Both the position numbers and the translations under genes were made by a program. DNA of 64,000 bases from Kitasatospora sp. NBC_00458 (GTDB lineage: Bacteria; Actinomycetota; Actinomycetes; Streptomycetales; Streptomycetaceae), in the NCBI RefSeq assembly GCF_036013975.1, contig NZ_CP107904.1, forward strand, positions 3,100,001 to 3,164,000, read 5' to 3'. Positions 44,968-53,491 of the stretch are shown in pieces. The stretch's first letter is position 1; each line of letters opens with the position of its first letter. The notes under the pieces are model-generated. The model made no database searches, was not told the origin of the DNA, and saw only the letters and a list, made by a program, of their open reading frames with translations.

Positions 44968-45969
44968 TCAGGAGCCGAGGGTCGCGACCAGGACGGCCTT
45001 GATGGTGTGCAGGCGGTTCTCCGCCTGGTCGAAGACCACGGAGTGCTCCGACTCGAACAGCTCGTCGGTGCACTCCAGCTCCGCCATCCCGGTCTCCTCG
45101 AACAGCTGCCGGCCGAGCACCGTGCCGAGGTCGTGGAAGGCGGGCAGGCAGTGCAGGAACTTCACCGCCGGGTTCCCGGTGGCCCGCACCGTCTCCATCG
45201 ACACCTGGTACGGCTTGAGCAGCGCGACGCGCTCGGCCCAGACCTCCTTGGGCTCGCCCATCGAGACCCAGACGTCGGTGTAGAGGAAGTCCGCGCCGGC
45301 CACGCCCTCGGCGACGTCCTCGGTGAGGGTGAGCCGGGCGCCGGTGCCCTCGGCGAGCGTCCGGGCGGCCTTCTGCACGTCCTCCGCCGGCCAGAGCGAG
45401 CGCGGCGCGACGATCCGGACGTCCATGCCGAGCAGCGCACCGGTGACCAGCAGCGAGTTGCCCATGTTGGAGCGGGCGTCACCGAGGTAGGCGAGCGCCA
45501 CCTCGGTGAGCGGCTTGGCGGTGTGCTCGGTGACGGTCAGCACGTCGGCGAGCAGCTGGGTCGGGTGCCACTCGTCGGTGAGGCCGTTCCAGACCGGCAC
45601 CCCGGCGTGGGCCGCCAGCTCCTCGACCACCGCCTGGCCGTGCCCGCGGTACTCGATGCCGTCGAACATCCGGCCCAGCACCCGGGCGGTGTCCTTGATC
45701 GACTCCTTGTGGCCGATCTGGGAGCCCGCCGGGTCCAGGTAGGTGGTGGTGGCGCCCTGGTCGTGGGCGGCGACCTCGAAGGCGCAGCGGGTCCGGGTCG
45801 AGGTCTTCTCGAAGATCAGCGCGATGTTCCGGCCCCGCAGCCTGGGCTGCTCGGTCCCCGCGTACTTCGCCGCCTTGAGCTGGGCGGCGAGGTCCACCAG
45901 GAAGCGGAACTCCTGGGGCGTGAAATCGAGCTCCTTGAGGAAGTGCCGGTTCCGGAGGTTGAACGCCAT
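44968..45969 (-). CDS. argF: Ornithine carbamoyltransferase
   Basis: Encodes 333 residues from ATG 45969, with AGGAG 6 nt upstream. Carbamoyl-phosphate site [35 protein letters not shown], the ornithine-binding region DVWVSMGEP (with nearby Asp), and the catalytic HCLPAFHD. It makes citrulline from ornithine and carbamoyl phosphate. The length (333) is of the Escherichia coli ArgF/ArcB type; an ArgR-type box overlapping a good promoter supports the anabolic role. No arcA/arcC or other arg genes are adjacent, so it stands alone. Confidence 0.93.
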   Translation of the reverse strand: MAFNLRNRHFLKELDFTPQEFRFLVDLAAQLKAAKYAGTEQPRLRGRNIALIFEKTSTRTRCAFEVAAHDQGATTTYLDPAGSQIGHKESIKDTARVLGRMFDGIEYRGHGQAVVEELAAHAGVPVWNGLTDEWHPTQLLADVLTVTEHTAKPLTEVALAYLGDARSNMGNSLLVTGALLGMDVRIVAPRSLWPAEDVQKAARTLAEGTGARLTLTEDVAEGVAGADFLYTDVWVSMGEPKEVWAERVALLKPYQVSMETVRATGNPAVKFLHCLPAFHDLGTVLGRQLFEETGMAELECTDELFESEHSVVFDQAENRLHTIKAVLVATLGS

Positions 45970-46010
45970 GCCAGGCTCCTGGGGTGACGGGTGGGGCGGA
46001 AAGCAGCAAG

Positions 46011-46039
46011 TCTATACGATGCTCGGAATTTCTATTCAA
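46011..46039 (-). promoter_or_regulatory. argF promoter
   Basis: Minus strand: -35 TTGAAT (46034-46039) and -10 TATAGA (46011-46016) with an exact 17-nt spacer, about 42 nt before the argF start. Confidence 0.6.
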
Positions 46040-46040
46040 T
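46024..46040. promoter_or_regulatory. Candidate ARG box (ArgR operator)
   Basis: CGGAATTTCTATTCAAT fits the ArgR half-site pattern TGAAT-N4-ATTCA except for the first T, and overlaps the argF -35 region, as expected for repression by arginine. Confidence 0.5.
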
Positions 46041-46281
46041 GGTTCCGGGTGCCCGATCCGCGGGGCCGAGTACGCCCGACCGGGCGCCCCGGCCGACCGG
46101 TGAACGGCTGAACAGCCCGGACCGGCACCCGCGAGCACCCTCCGGGCAAGCCTGCCGTGCCGCCGGAGGGTCCGGAAGGCGGCGAACCTTTCCGCTCCCG
46201 ACACCGACTGTTCGGTGGTCCGTGAACTCGGACGGGACGGTGCCGCGGATGGCGGCAGGCCTGACGGGCTGCCCGTGGTGC

Positions 46282-46317
46282 GGTGCCGATTCGGGGAGCG
46301 GTGCCGATTCGGGGAGC
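46282..46317. repeat. Tandem duplication of an 18-bp unit
   Basis: GGTGCCGATTCGGGGAGC occurs twice with no gap (46282-46299, 46300-46317). Confidence 0.9.
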
Positions 46318-46662
46318 GGGACGCGCTCGGCGCGCCGGTGGACCTCTGGCGCACCCGGCTGCGGCGCTACCTGCGCGGCATGGCGGGCACCTCGCACCTC
46401 GCGGCACCGGGACGTCCCCGGGAACCGCGTCACGCACTGGCCGCGGAGGTCCCGCTCCGCTCCCGGGTGCGACCCGTCGCCGTGGGCCTGGCAGGCGGGT
46501 GCGCGGCGGCCCTGATCGCCGCCCTCCGGGCGACCGGACCAGGCCCGCTCCCCCGCCCGTACCCGGGCCGCCTCCGCCGGCCGGGTGCGGGGCCGGCGCC
46601 GGCCCCCGTTCGCCCGGGACCGGGTCCGGGGAGTCCGGCCCGCCCTCGCGGCGACCGCGGCA

Positions 46663-46689
46663 ACCGGAGGGACCGGAGGGACCGGAGGG
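46663..46689. repeat. Three tandem copies of a 9-bp unit
   Basis: ACCGGAGGG repeated three times and followed by a partial fourth copy, in the non-coding gap. Confidence 0.85.
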
Positions 46690-46883
46690 ACCGGGACGGC
46701 CGTGACCGCGGCACGCGCAACCACCGACCGCGGTGCCCGTCACCGCCCTCGCGGGCGCCGTCCCCGTGCGGGCGCACTCCCGCCGCCGGGAACCGCTGCG
46801 GCTGCGGGACGCCCTGCGGCAGGGCGCCCGCCGAACCACCGCACGCGGTCGGGCGCAGCCCAGCCGCCCCCCACCGGACGGCG

Positions 46884-46919
46884 GGGCCGGTCCCGGGGGG
46901 CCGCGCCCTGGACCGGCCC
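46884..46919 (-). terminator. Possible terminator of pnkp
   Basis: 10-bp perfect stem (46884-46893 with 46910-46919) with a 16-nt GC-rich loop, 45 nt past the pnkp stop. Confidence 0.4.
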
Positions 46920-46963
46920 GGGTGCCCGGGCCGGTCCACCCGGGCTCCCTAGGCCGACCCGCC

Positions 46964-49657
46964 CTAGAGCCGCGGGTCGACCGGCTCGGCCTCCAGCGCC
47001 AGGACCGCGAAGACCGGCTCGTGCACCCGCCACAGCGGCTCGCCCCCGGCCAACCGGTCCAGCGCCTCCAGACCGAGCGCGTACTCGCGAAGCGCCAACG
47101 AGCGCTTCAACCCGAGCGCCCCGTCGGACGGGCGTTGCGACGGCCCGGGGGCCTCCGGGCCGTCGAGCAGCCGCAGGTACTCCCGGCCGCGGACCTTCAC
47201 CGCCGGCTGCACCGGCCCGCCCCGCCGGCCCTCCCCCGCCGCGCCCCGCACCGGCGGCTCCGACGGCTTGACCACCATGCCCGGCGCGCCGCCCGCCCCC
47301 GTCAGCTGCTCCCACCAGGCCACGGCCGCCGCCGTCGACTCCTCGTCCCCGGTGTCCACCGCCACCCGGGCGGTCGGGCACAGGACCGGGCCGGGCCCGG
47401 GGCCGAGGGCGCGGTCCGCCTCGACCAGGCGGTCGATCCGGGCCAGCTGCTCCTCCCGGGATCGGGTCGCGAGGTTCACCCCCTCGGCTGCCAGCACCTG
47501 GAACGGCGTCAGCCGTACCCCCCGGACCTCCCGCTCGGCCCGCGCGTACCGGCGGTACGCCTCGGTGTACGCCCGCACGTCCGCCGCTCCGCTCCGCCGA
47601 CGGCCGGCGGGCGCCGCGACGTCCAGCCCGCGGTCCGCCGCCCGCTCCAGCGCGGCGAGCACCGGCGGCAGCGCCGCCCCCGCCGCCGCGCCGACGGCCG
47701 CCCGGCCGCGGTGCGGCGAGGGCCCGTCGGCGCCCGGGCCCGCCCCCGGTCCGGCCCCCGGTCCGACCGCCAGGGTCGCGTCCAGCAGCAGCCAGCCGGT
47801 GGCCAGCTCCTCGAAGAGGCCCGCCCGCTCCGCGGCCGCCCGCAGCCGGTCCAACAGGGCGGCGGCGTCCTCGTCGCCGAGCAGCGCCCCGCCCGTCCGC
47901 GACCACACCGCCCCCGGACCCGCCGGGCCGAACCGCCGGGCCAGCGCCGCGTCGTCCCGGGAGACCAGCACCACCGCGCGGGAGCCCGGGTGCCACTCCT
48001 CGCACAGGACGCGCCGGACCCCGTCCGCGAGGTACCCCGCGAAGACCTCGTCCGGGTGTTCCCGGTAACCGGGCCGACGCGCGGCCGGACCCGGCGGCAC
48101 CGCGGGCGGCAGGTGGACCAGCAGCCGGGGGTCGACCGCCGACCGGCCCATCGTCTCCAGCGCCGCAGCAGCGTTCGCCGCCCGGACCTCGACCGGGCCC
48201 TGAAGCGCCGTCTCCACCACCCGGCGGCCCGCCACGTCGGCGAGGTCCAGCGGCCGGCCCTCCCGCCCGCCCGGCGCGGCGCTGAGCAGCGGCCGGGTCG
48301 GCGCGTACCACTGCCGCTCCGCCTCCACGGTGACGAGCTCGCGCTCCGGGTAGCGGAGCGCGGTCAGCTCCCCGCCGAAGACGCAGCCGGTGTCCAGGCA
48401 GACCGTGTTGTGCAGGAAGCTCGCCACCGGCAGCGGCGTGTGCCCGTAGACCACCAGCGCCCGCCCCCGGTACTCCTCCGCCCACGGGTGACGCACCGGC
48501 AGGCCGTACTCGTCGGTCTCGCCGGTCGTCTCCCCGTACAGCGCGTGCGAGCGGACCCGGCCGGACGAGCGGCCGTGGTAGCGCTCCGGCAGGCCCGCAT
48601 GGCAGACCACCAGGGCGCCGCCGTCCAGGAGGTAGTGGTCGGTCAGGCCCCGGATGAACTCCCGAACCCCGGCGCGGAACCCCGCCGGCTCGGACTCCAG
48701 CTGTTCGAGGGACTCCCGCAGGCCGTGCGAGGGGTTGACCCGCTCGCCGTCCAGGGCCCGGGCGAGCTTCTGCTCGTGGTTGCCCGACACGCAGAGCGCG
48801 TGACCGGCCTCCACCATGCCCATCACCAGCCGCAGCACGCCCGGTGTGTCCGGGCCGCGGTCGACCAGGTCGCCGACGAAGACCGCCGTCCGGCCGTCCG
48901 GCGGCACCGCGTCCACCGGACGGCCCGCCCCGTCGCGGACGATCCGGTAGCCCAGGCGGGAGAGCAGCGACTCCAGCTCGGCACGGCAGCCGTGGACGTC
49001 GCCGACCAGGTCGAACGGGCCGGGCCGGTCACGCAGGTCGGTGCGCCGCTTCTCCAGCACCACCTCGGCGGCCGTCACCTCGTCCGCGCCGCGAAGGACG
49101 TGCACCCGGCGGAAGCCCTCCTTCTCCAGCCCGGCCAGGGACGCGCGCAGCTCGCGGTGCTGGCGCGGGATCACCTGGGCCGGCAGGTCGCGGTCCTGCC
49201 GGAGGCGGGTGCGCTCGGCGCAGACGCCCGGCGGCACGTCGAGCACGATCGCCACCGGCCGCACGTCGTGCTCACGGGCGATCGCGACCAGCCGCTTGCG
49301 GGCCTCCGCCCGGACGTTGGTGGCGTCCACCACCGTCAGCCGGCCGGCGGCGAGGCGCTTGCCGACGATGTAGTGCAGGACGTCGAAGGCGTCGGCGGAG
49401 GCGGACTGGTCGTTCTCGTCGTCGGCCACCAGGGCGCGGCAGGTGTCGGAGGAGACCACTTCGGTGGGGCGGAAGTGGCGGCGGGCGAACGTGGACTTGC
49501 CCGCGCCGCTGGTGCCGATCAGCACGACGAGGGAGGCCTCGGGCACCGTCACGGCCGTGTCCGCCGCCTTCGCCGCGGCCGCCGGTACGGGGGTGGGAGC
49601 GGGCGTGCGGGCAGGGGGCGGGGTCCGGGTGCCGGGGTCCGTCTCGCCGTCGGTCAT
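46964..49657 (-). CDS. pnkp: Pnkp-type polynucleotide kinase-phosphatase with an altered ligase domain
   Basis: Encodes 897 residues; ATG 49657 overlaps the hen1 stop (ATGA). Domain order as in bacterial Pnkp. Kinase: P-loop GTSGAGKST at 48-56, SSDTCR, RTRLRQDRDLP. Metallophosphatase: GDVHG 219-223, GDLVDRG 262-268, GNHE 292-295, VVCHAGL, YGHTPL. C-terminal adenylyltransferase-like domain. Kinase and phosphatase sites look intact. In the ligase domain, where family members read CEEKH-x-GSR with the nucleophile Lys, this protein has CEEWHPGSR (W555). The motif III-like DAE is DAT (626-628), and the Glu before GMVVK is P792; the later lysines K797 and K821 remain. The family heals RNA 5'-OH and 2',3'-cyclic phosphate ends and seals them with Hen1 help. 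Here sealing is probably lost. Confidence 0.9.
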   Translation of the reverse strand: MTDGETDPGTRTPPPARTPAPTPVPAAAAKAADTAVTVPEASLVVLIGTSGAGKSTFARRHFRPTEVVSSDTCRALVADDENDQSASADAFDVLHYIVGKRLAAGRLTVVDATNVRAEARKRLVAIAREHDVRPVAIVLDVPPGVCAERTRLRQDRDLPAQVIPRQHRELRASLAGLEKEGFRRVHVLRGADEVTAAEVVLEKRRTDLRDRPGPFDLVGDVHGCRAELESLLSRLGYRIVRDGAGRPVDAVPPDGRTAVFVGDLVDRGPDTPGVLRLVMGMVEAGHALCVSGNHEQKLARALDGERVNPSHGLRESLEQLESEPAGFRAGVREFIRGLTDHYLLDGGALVVCHAGLPERYHGRSSGRVRSHALYGETTGETDEYGLPVRHPWAEEYRGRALVVYGHTPLPVASFLHNTVCLDTGCVFGGELTALRYPERELVTVEAERQWYAPTRPLLSAAPGGREGRPLDLADVAGRRVVETALQGPVEVRAANAAAALETMGRSAVDPRLLVHLPPAVPPGPAARRPGYREHPDEVFAGYLADGVRRVLCEEWHPGSRAVVLVSRDDAALARRFGPAGPGAVWSRTGGALLGDEDAAALLDRLRAAAERAGLFEELATGWLLLDATLAVGPGAGPGAGPGADGPSPHRGRAAVGAAAGAALPPVLAALERAADRGLDVAAPAGRRRSGAADVRAYTEAYRRYARAEREVRGVRLTPFQVLAAEGVNLATRSREEQLARIDRLVEADRALGPGPGPVLCPTARVAVDTGDEESTAAAVAWWEQLTGAGGAPGMVVKPSEPPVRGAAGEGRRGGPVQPAVKVRGREYLRLLDGPEAPGPSQRPSDGALGLKRSLALREYALGLEALDRLAGGEPLWRVHEPVFAVLALEAEPVDPRL

Positions 49658-51006
49658 CGGGGTTCGCCTCCACCGGGGGTCGGGGTACCGCGTCTGAAGA
49701 GGGCCGGTCCGGCCGGTCCGGTCACCGTGACGGTGTAGCCGTGCGCGGTCGCCGCCCGTTCCGCCCAGCTGCGGAGGCCGGGACCGCCGGTCCGCGCCGT
49801 GACGACGACCGCCGCCGGACGCACCGCTCCGAACACCGTGTGCTCCAGGGCCTGCCGCCGGACCGGATCCGCCCGCAGGAGCGGGCCGGCGTCGAGCACC
49901 GCCGCGTCGAAGCCCTTCAGCCGGGCGTCCGCGTACATCGGCGCGCCCTGCACCAGCCTGACCCGGGTCGTCCGCCGGGTCGTCCGCCCGGCCGTGTGCC
50001 CGGTGGCCGCCCACTCCGGCGCCGGTTCCGGCGTACGGTCCAGGCCGAGGCGGTCCGCGGCATCGGACAGCGCCCGCAGCGAGGTGTCCACGCCCAGCAG
50101 CTCGGTGAACCGGCCCTCCGCCAGCAGCGCGGCGAGCAGCCCGCCCCGGCCGCAGCCGAGGTGCACCACACGGTCGGCCCGGACCTCGCGCAGCGCGGCC
50201 AGGACCGCCGCCACGGGCTCGTCGGCAGGCTCGCCGACGCACTCGGGGCCGCCGTCGGGGCCGACCGGGTCGCGGCGGGCCAGCCGACGGGCGATCAGCT
50301 CGCGCTCGGGGTGCCCCGCCGGCCAGCCCCCGCCGTCGGCGAGCAGCTTCTCGACCCCCTCCGGCACGACCGGGCCGTCCGTGGCACCGTCCAGGACGGG
50401 CAGCAGCACGGCCAGCTGCCAGAGCGCGTCCGCCGGGCGGACGGCCGAGGCCTCCAGCCCGAGCCGCACGAACGGCGACTCGCCCCACTCCGGGAACTCC
50501 TCGTCCAGCGGGATCGCCGCCGCCTCGACCCGCCAGCCCAGCGGCTCGAACAGACGCCGCGCCAGGGCCGCACCGCCGCTCCCGACCGCACCGCCGTCGG
50601 CGCCGCTCCCGCCGTCCACGCGGACGGCGGGCAGCTCGATCCGCAGCGGAAGCGTCCGGCCGTCGGCCCCCGAGTCCTCCATCGCCGCCCGGAAGACGAT
50701 CCGCAGCGCCGCCGCGAACCGTGAGGACACCGCGTAGCCGCGGTCGTCGTCGGCCTCCCCCGCCACCGCGCCGGGCCGGGCGGCGGTCCGGCCGCCGCCC
50801 CGCCCCCTGCGGGCAGGATCCGCCGTACCGCCCTCCAGCAGCAGGACGGCCGTGCAGCGCTCGTCGTCGGCCTCCGGGAAGAAGACGTGCGCCTCGCCGT
50901 ACGCGGTCGCGGCCCGCCGGACCTCGTCCGGCGGCCGGTGCAGCAGGCGCGCCAGGTCGGTGGCCGGGCTTCCGGCGGTGCCGGTGGTGGAGATCGACAT
51001 GAACAC
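49654..51006 (-). CDS. hen1: Hen1-type 3'-terminal RNA ribose 2'-O-methyltransferase, metal site lost
   Basis: Encodes about 450 residues from GTG 51006 (a -10-like GATACT lies 7 nt upstream; ATG 51000 is the alternative). The N-terminal Hen1 domain is well kept: [64 protein letters not shown]. The methyltransferase keeps the SAM loop HLGCGRG (282-288) and [21 protein letters not shown]. Where the family has the metal-binding E-V-x-E-H, this reads LDAGPLL (371-377). The later TPN-x-E-Y-N ... H-x-H-R-F-E-W segment is deleted ([15 protein letters not shown]), so all four Mn ligands appear absent. The N-terminal domain is what activates the Pnkp ligase in known systems. It is co-transcribed with pnkp. 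Confidence 0.87.
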   Translation of the reverse strand: MFMSISTTGTAGSPATDLARLLHRPPDEVRRAATAYGEAHVFFPEADDERCTAVLLLEGGTADPARRGRGGGRTAARPGAVAGEADDDRGYAVSSRFAAALRIVFRAAMEDSGADGRTLPLRIELPAVRVDGGSGADGGAVGSGGAALARRLFEPLGWRVEAAAIPLDEEFPEWGESPFVRLGLEASAVRPADALWQLAVLLPVLDGATDGPVVPEGVEKLLADGGGWPAGHPERELIARRLARRDPVGPDGGPECVGEPADEPVAAVLAALREVRADRVVHLGCGRGGLLAALLAEGRFTELLGVDTSLRALSDAADRLGLDRTPEPAPEWAATGHTAGRTTRRTTRVRLVQGAPMYADARLKGFDAAVLDAGPLLRADPVRRQALEHTVFGAVRPAAVVVTARTGGPGLRSWAERAATAHGYTVTVTGPAGPALFRRGTPTPGGGEPR

Positions 51007-51013
51007 CCGTCCG

Positions 51014-51019
51014 AGTATC
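51014..51019 (-). promoter_or_regulatory. -10 box of hen1-pnkp (probably leaderless)
   Basis: GATACT on the minus strand, exactly 7 nt before GTG 51006, with no Shine-Dalgarno. No strong -35 is visible. Confidence 0.4.
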
Positions 51020-51122
51020 GCCCAGCCCAGGGCTGCCGAACAGCCGGTTTCCACCTGGCGCCGGAGGCTCCGCCGCCCCGTCCGGACGGTGAGCGTGTTC
51101 GGCACCGGGGGCCCGGATTCGT

Positions 51123-51128
51123 TAACGT
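51123..51128 (+). promoter_or_regulatory. -10 box of dapD (probably leaderless)
   Basis: TAACGT, exactly 7 nt before GTG 51136. A weak TTCGGC lies 19 nt upstream. No ribosome binding site. Confidence 0.4.
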
Positions 51129-51135
51129 GCACGAT

Positions 51136-52125
51136 GTGACTGCAGATTCCACCACCCCCGTGAGCGGCGCCGTCGCCGTCGGCCTGGCGACCATCGCCGC
51201 CGACGGCACCATCCTCGACACCTGGTACCCGGCCCCCGCGCTGGCCGACCGGCCCGGCCCGGCCGGGACCGCCCTCCTGACCGCCGAACAGGCCGAGGCC
51301 GAGCTGGGCGCCGGTGCCGCCGAGGCGCTGCGCGCCGATGCGCGCCGCGGCGTCGACGTGGTCGCCGTGCGCACCACCATCGCCTCGCTGGACGAGAAGC
51401 CGATCGACGCGCACGACGCCTACCTCCGCCTGCACCTGCTCAGCCACCGCCTGGTCAAGCCGCACGGCCAGAACCTCGACGGCATCTTCGGGCTGCTCGC
51501 CAACGTGGCGTGGACCAGCATCGGCCCGGTGCCGGTGGAGAAGGTCGAGCAGGCCCGGCTGGCGGTGCGCGCCCAGGGCGGCCAGCTCGCCGTGTACGGG
51601 ATCGACAAGTTCCCGCGGATGACCGACTACGTCGCGCCGTCCGGCGTGCGCATCGCCCACGCGGACCGTGTCCGGCTCGGCGCGCACCTGGCCGTGGGCA
51701 CCACCGTGATGCACGAGGGCTTCGTCAACTTCAACGCCGGCACGCTGGGCACCTCCATGGTCGAGGGCCGGATCAGCGCGGGCGTCGTGGTCGGCGACCA
51801 CAGCGACATCGGCGGCGGCGCCTCGATCATGGGCACCCTGTCGGGCGGCGGCAAGCAGGTCGTCTCGGTCGGCGAGCGCTGCCTGCTCGGCGCCAACGCG
51901 GGCATCGGCATCTCGCTCGGCAGCGACTGCGTGGTCGAGGCCGGTCTCTACGTCACCGCCGGCACCCGGGTGACCACCCCGGACGGCACCGTGGCCAAGG
52001 CCGTCGAGCTGTCCGGCCAGGACAACCTGCTCTTCCGCCGCAACTCCCAGACCGGTGCGGTCGAGGTCATCGCCCGTTCCGGTTCCTGGGGCGGCCTCAA
52101 CGCCGACCTCCACGCCCACAACTGA
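51136..52125 (+). CDS. dapD: 2,3,4,5-tetrahydropyridine-2,6-dicarboxylate N-succinyltransferase
   Basis: Encodes about 329 residues. Left-handed beta-helix acyltransferase with hexapeptide repeats ([35 protein letters not shown]...). The actinobacterial DapD signatures [43 protein letters not shown] and [13 protein letters not shown] are present, and the catalytic Glu lies in SMVEGRI. It acts in the succinylase branch of lysine/meso-DAP synthesis. GTG 51136 is preferred over the in-frame GTG 51127 because of the -10 spacing. Divergent from hen1 across about 130 nt. No other dap genes are adjacent. Confidence 0.94.
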   Translation: MTADSTTPVSGAVAVGLATIAADGTILDTWYPAPALADRPGPAGTALLTAEQAEAELGAGAAEALRADARRGVDVVAVRTTIASLDEKPIDAHDAYLRLHLLSHRLVKPHGQNLDGIFGLLANVAWTSIGPVPVEKVEQARLAVRAQGGQLAVYGIDKFPRMTDYVAPSGVRIAHADRVRLGAHLAVGTTVMHEGFVNFNAGTLGTSMVEGRISAGVVVGDHSDIGGGASIMGTLSGGGKQVVSVGERCLLGANAGIGISLGSDCVVEAGLYVTAGTRVTTPDGTVAKAVELSGQDNLLFRRNSQTGAVEVIARSGSWGGLNADLHAHN

Positions 52126-52160
52126 CACGCGTCTCCTCCGGGGAACGGTTTCTTCCCTCC

Positions 52161-52200
52161 GGGGGTGCCGCCCGCATCCACGGATGCGGGCGGCACCCCC
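52161..52200 (+). terminator. Terminator of dapD
   Basis: 18-19-bp perfect inverted repeat (52161-52179 with 52182-52200), about 35 nt past the dapD stop. Confidence 0.85.
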
Positions 52201-52211
52201 ACGGGGTGTCC

Positions 52212-52248
52212 GAGGGCCCTGGCGCCGCTGCTGCGGCGCGGGGCCCTC
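52212..52248. terminator. Second hairpin after dapD
   Basis: GAGGGCCC (52212-52219) pairs with GGGCCCTC (52241-52248), with an inner GCGCCG/CGGCGC stem. It lies immediately after the first hairpin and may be a back-up terminator. The rest of the 52126-52522 gap shows no gene. Confidence 0.5.
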
Positions 52249-52488
52249 TGGCTCGGGCCGGTACTGCCGACCGGTGCGCTGTGCACCGTCTTCCTTTCGG
52301 GGCCCCTCCGGCGTCCTTGAGCACCCGCGCCTAACCCAGGCGGCCGCGCCCTGGCAAGCCGGGGTCACCCGGGAGGATGACCGACACCGCCGGTTGGACC
52401 GCATCGGGTGGTCGTCGGTGACCCCCGCTCCGGCGAGTTCGTTGGTTGCAGCGGCGAGGGCGTGTCAGGCCGCCCACCGCCGAGAGCG

Positions 52489-53394
52489 TCACACCGCACC
52501 ACCGATCCGAAGAGGTCCCCTCATGTCCGAGCACTGGTCCGAGGCGTCCGCCGCCCCGCAGCACCCCATCGACGACGGGTCGGCGGTGCCCGTCACCCCG
52601 AAGAGCCTGTTGGAGCAGATGCAGGAGCTGCTCGCCTCGGTCACCGCGGACCTCGCCGAGCTGCAGTCCGCCGGCACTCGCGCCACCGCTCCCACCGGCG
52701 CCTCCGAGAGCGGCAGCCCGACCGCCGTCCGCTGACCCGGCACCCCGGCCGCCGCTCCTTCTGCTCCCGCCGCCCCTGCCGCGCCCGGCGGATCGAGCCT
52801 GAGTACCGGTAACGGCTTCCCCCGCCCGTCCACGGGCGCGGGGAGCCCGCGGCCGCCCTCCTCCCCCGTGCCGTCCTCCTCGACGCCCCACCCCTCCGGA
52901 CTCCTGCCCTCGTCGGGCGGCCCGCCTTCACCGGTCATCCGCCCGACGGCCTCCAGCAGTCGGCCGACGAGATCGGTGCACTCCGCTCCGGCGTCGACCC
53001 CGTCGATGCACGTCCAGTAGAGGCTCTCGGTGTCGGCTCCGCAGGCCAGCACCACGAGCGTCTCCCCGACGTCCCTCAGCAGCCTGCCGAGCTCACCCAG
53101 GGCCGGGCCCGGCTCGCCCAGTTCGGTGAGCCGCCCGGCCCGGCCGCCGAGCCCGAAGGCGGACATCACCGAGGCGTCGCCCGCCGACTGGTCCAGGCAG
53201 CCTGCCGCGTGGGCCGCCGACTCGGACAACTGCTGCCCCAGTCCGGCGAGTTCACCGTCCTCGGACTCGGCCAGCCGGGCCCCCACCGCCTCGGTGAGCA
53301 GCGCGGCCTGCCGCGCCTCGGCCAGTACGTCCGGGACGTTCCTGGTTTCCGCCAGCGCGTGCCGGGACGTCCTGATCAGTCGCAGCGCCTCCAT
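52489..53394 (-). CDS. DUF6099-like protein with a long unconserved C-terminus
   Basis: Encodes 301 residues. The first about 150 look like the streptomycete DUF6099 family: MEALRLIRTSRHALAETRNVPDVLAEARQAALLTEAVG... LYWTCIDGVDAGAECTDLVGRLLEAV. Function unknown, helical, cytoplasmic. Beyond about residue 165 the sequence becomes Gly/Pro/Glu low complexity and then runs antisense through a small plus-strand gene (52523-52735), where it looks non-coding (Cys/Ser-rich). The true end may have been lost by a frameshift, or the frame simply lacks stops in GC-rich DNA. Expect about 150-200 real residues. Confidence 0.6.
   Translation of the reverse strand: MEALRLIRTSRHALAETRNVPDVLAEARQAALLTEAVGARLAESEDGELAGLGQQLSESAAHAAGCLDQSAGDASVMSAFGLGGRAGRLTELGEPGPALGELGRLLRDVGETLVVLACGADTESLYWTCIDGVDAGAECTDLVGRLLEAVGRMTGEGGPPDEGRSPEGWGVEEDGTGEEGGRGLPAPVDGRGKPLPVLRLDPPGAAGAAGAEGAAAGVPGQRTAVGLPLSEAPVGAVARVPADCSSARSAVTEASSSCICSNRLFGVTGTADPSSMGCCGAADASDQCSDMRGPLRIGGAV
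52523..52735 (+). CDS. Small hypothetical protein
   Basis: Encodes 70 residues from ATG 52523, with AGAGG about 7 nt upstream. Third positions are strongly G/C, supporting coding. One helix (SLLEQMQELLASVTADLAELQSAG) is followed by a Thr/Ser/Pro-rich tail; no membrane segment. Unknown function. It lies completely inside the antisense C-terminal extension of the DUF6099-like frame, so at most one of the two is genuine over this stretch; I favour this gene. Confidence 0.5.
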   Translation: MSEHWSEASAAPQHPIDDGSAVPVTPKSLLEQMQELLASVTADLAELQSAGTRATAPTGASESGSPTAVR

Positions 53395-53491
53395 GTGCGG
53401 CCACCTCTCCGTCGCTCGCGGACACCGTGCCCGCGGTCACGGCGAAAGCGTGCGCCGAAGCGGGAGGGTCCGCGCTCGACAGCCGGGAGCC

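Larger units (their letters stand above)
46041..46963. other. Gap of about 920 bp with low-complexity DNA and no confident gene
   Basis: Open frames cover it on both strands but none has a clear start or a recognisable product. The plus-strand frame 46215-46952 has moderately G/C-biased third positions between about 46320 and 46560 and could be a decayed or lineage-specific gene, but then dissolves into Pro/Arg/Gly repeats. Tandem repeats lie at 46282-46317 (2 x 18 bp) and 46663-46689 (3 x 9 bp). The region is downstream of pnkp and upstream of argF. Confidence 0.4.

Noticed and set aside
46215..46952. 245-codon plus-strand frame as a gene
   Set aside because: Only a short part has coding bias. 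The rest is Pro/Arg repeat with tandem duplications, there is no ribosome binding site and no family is recognisable.
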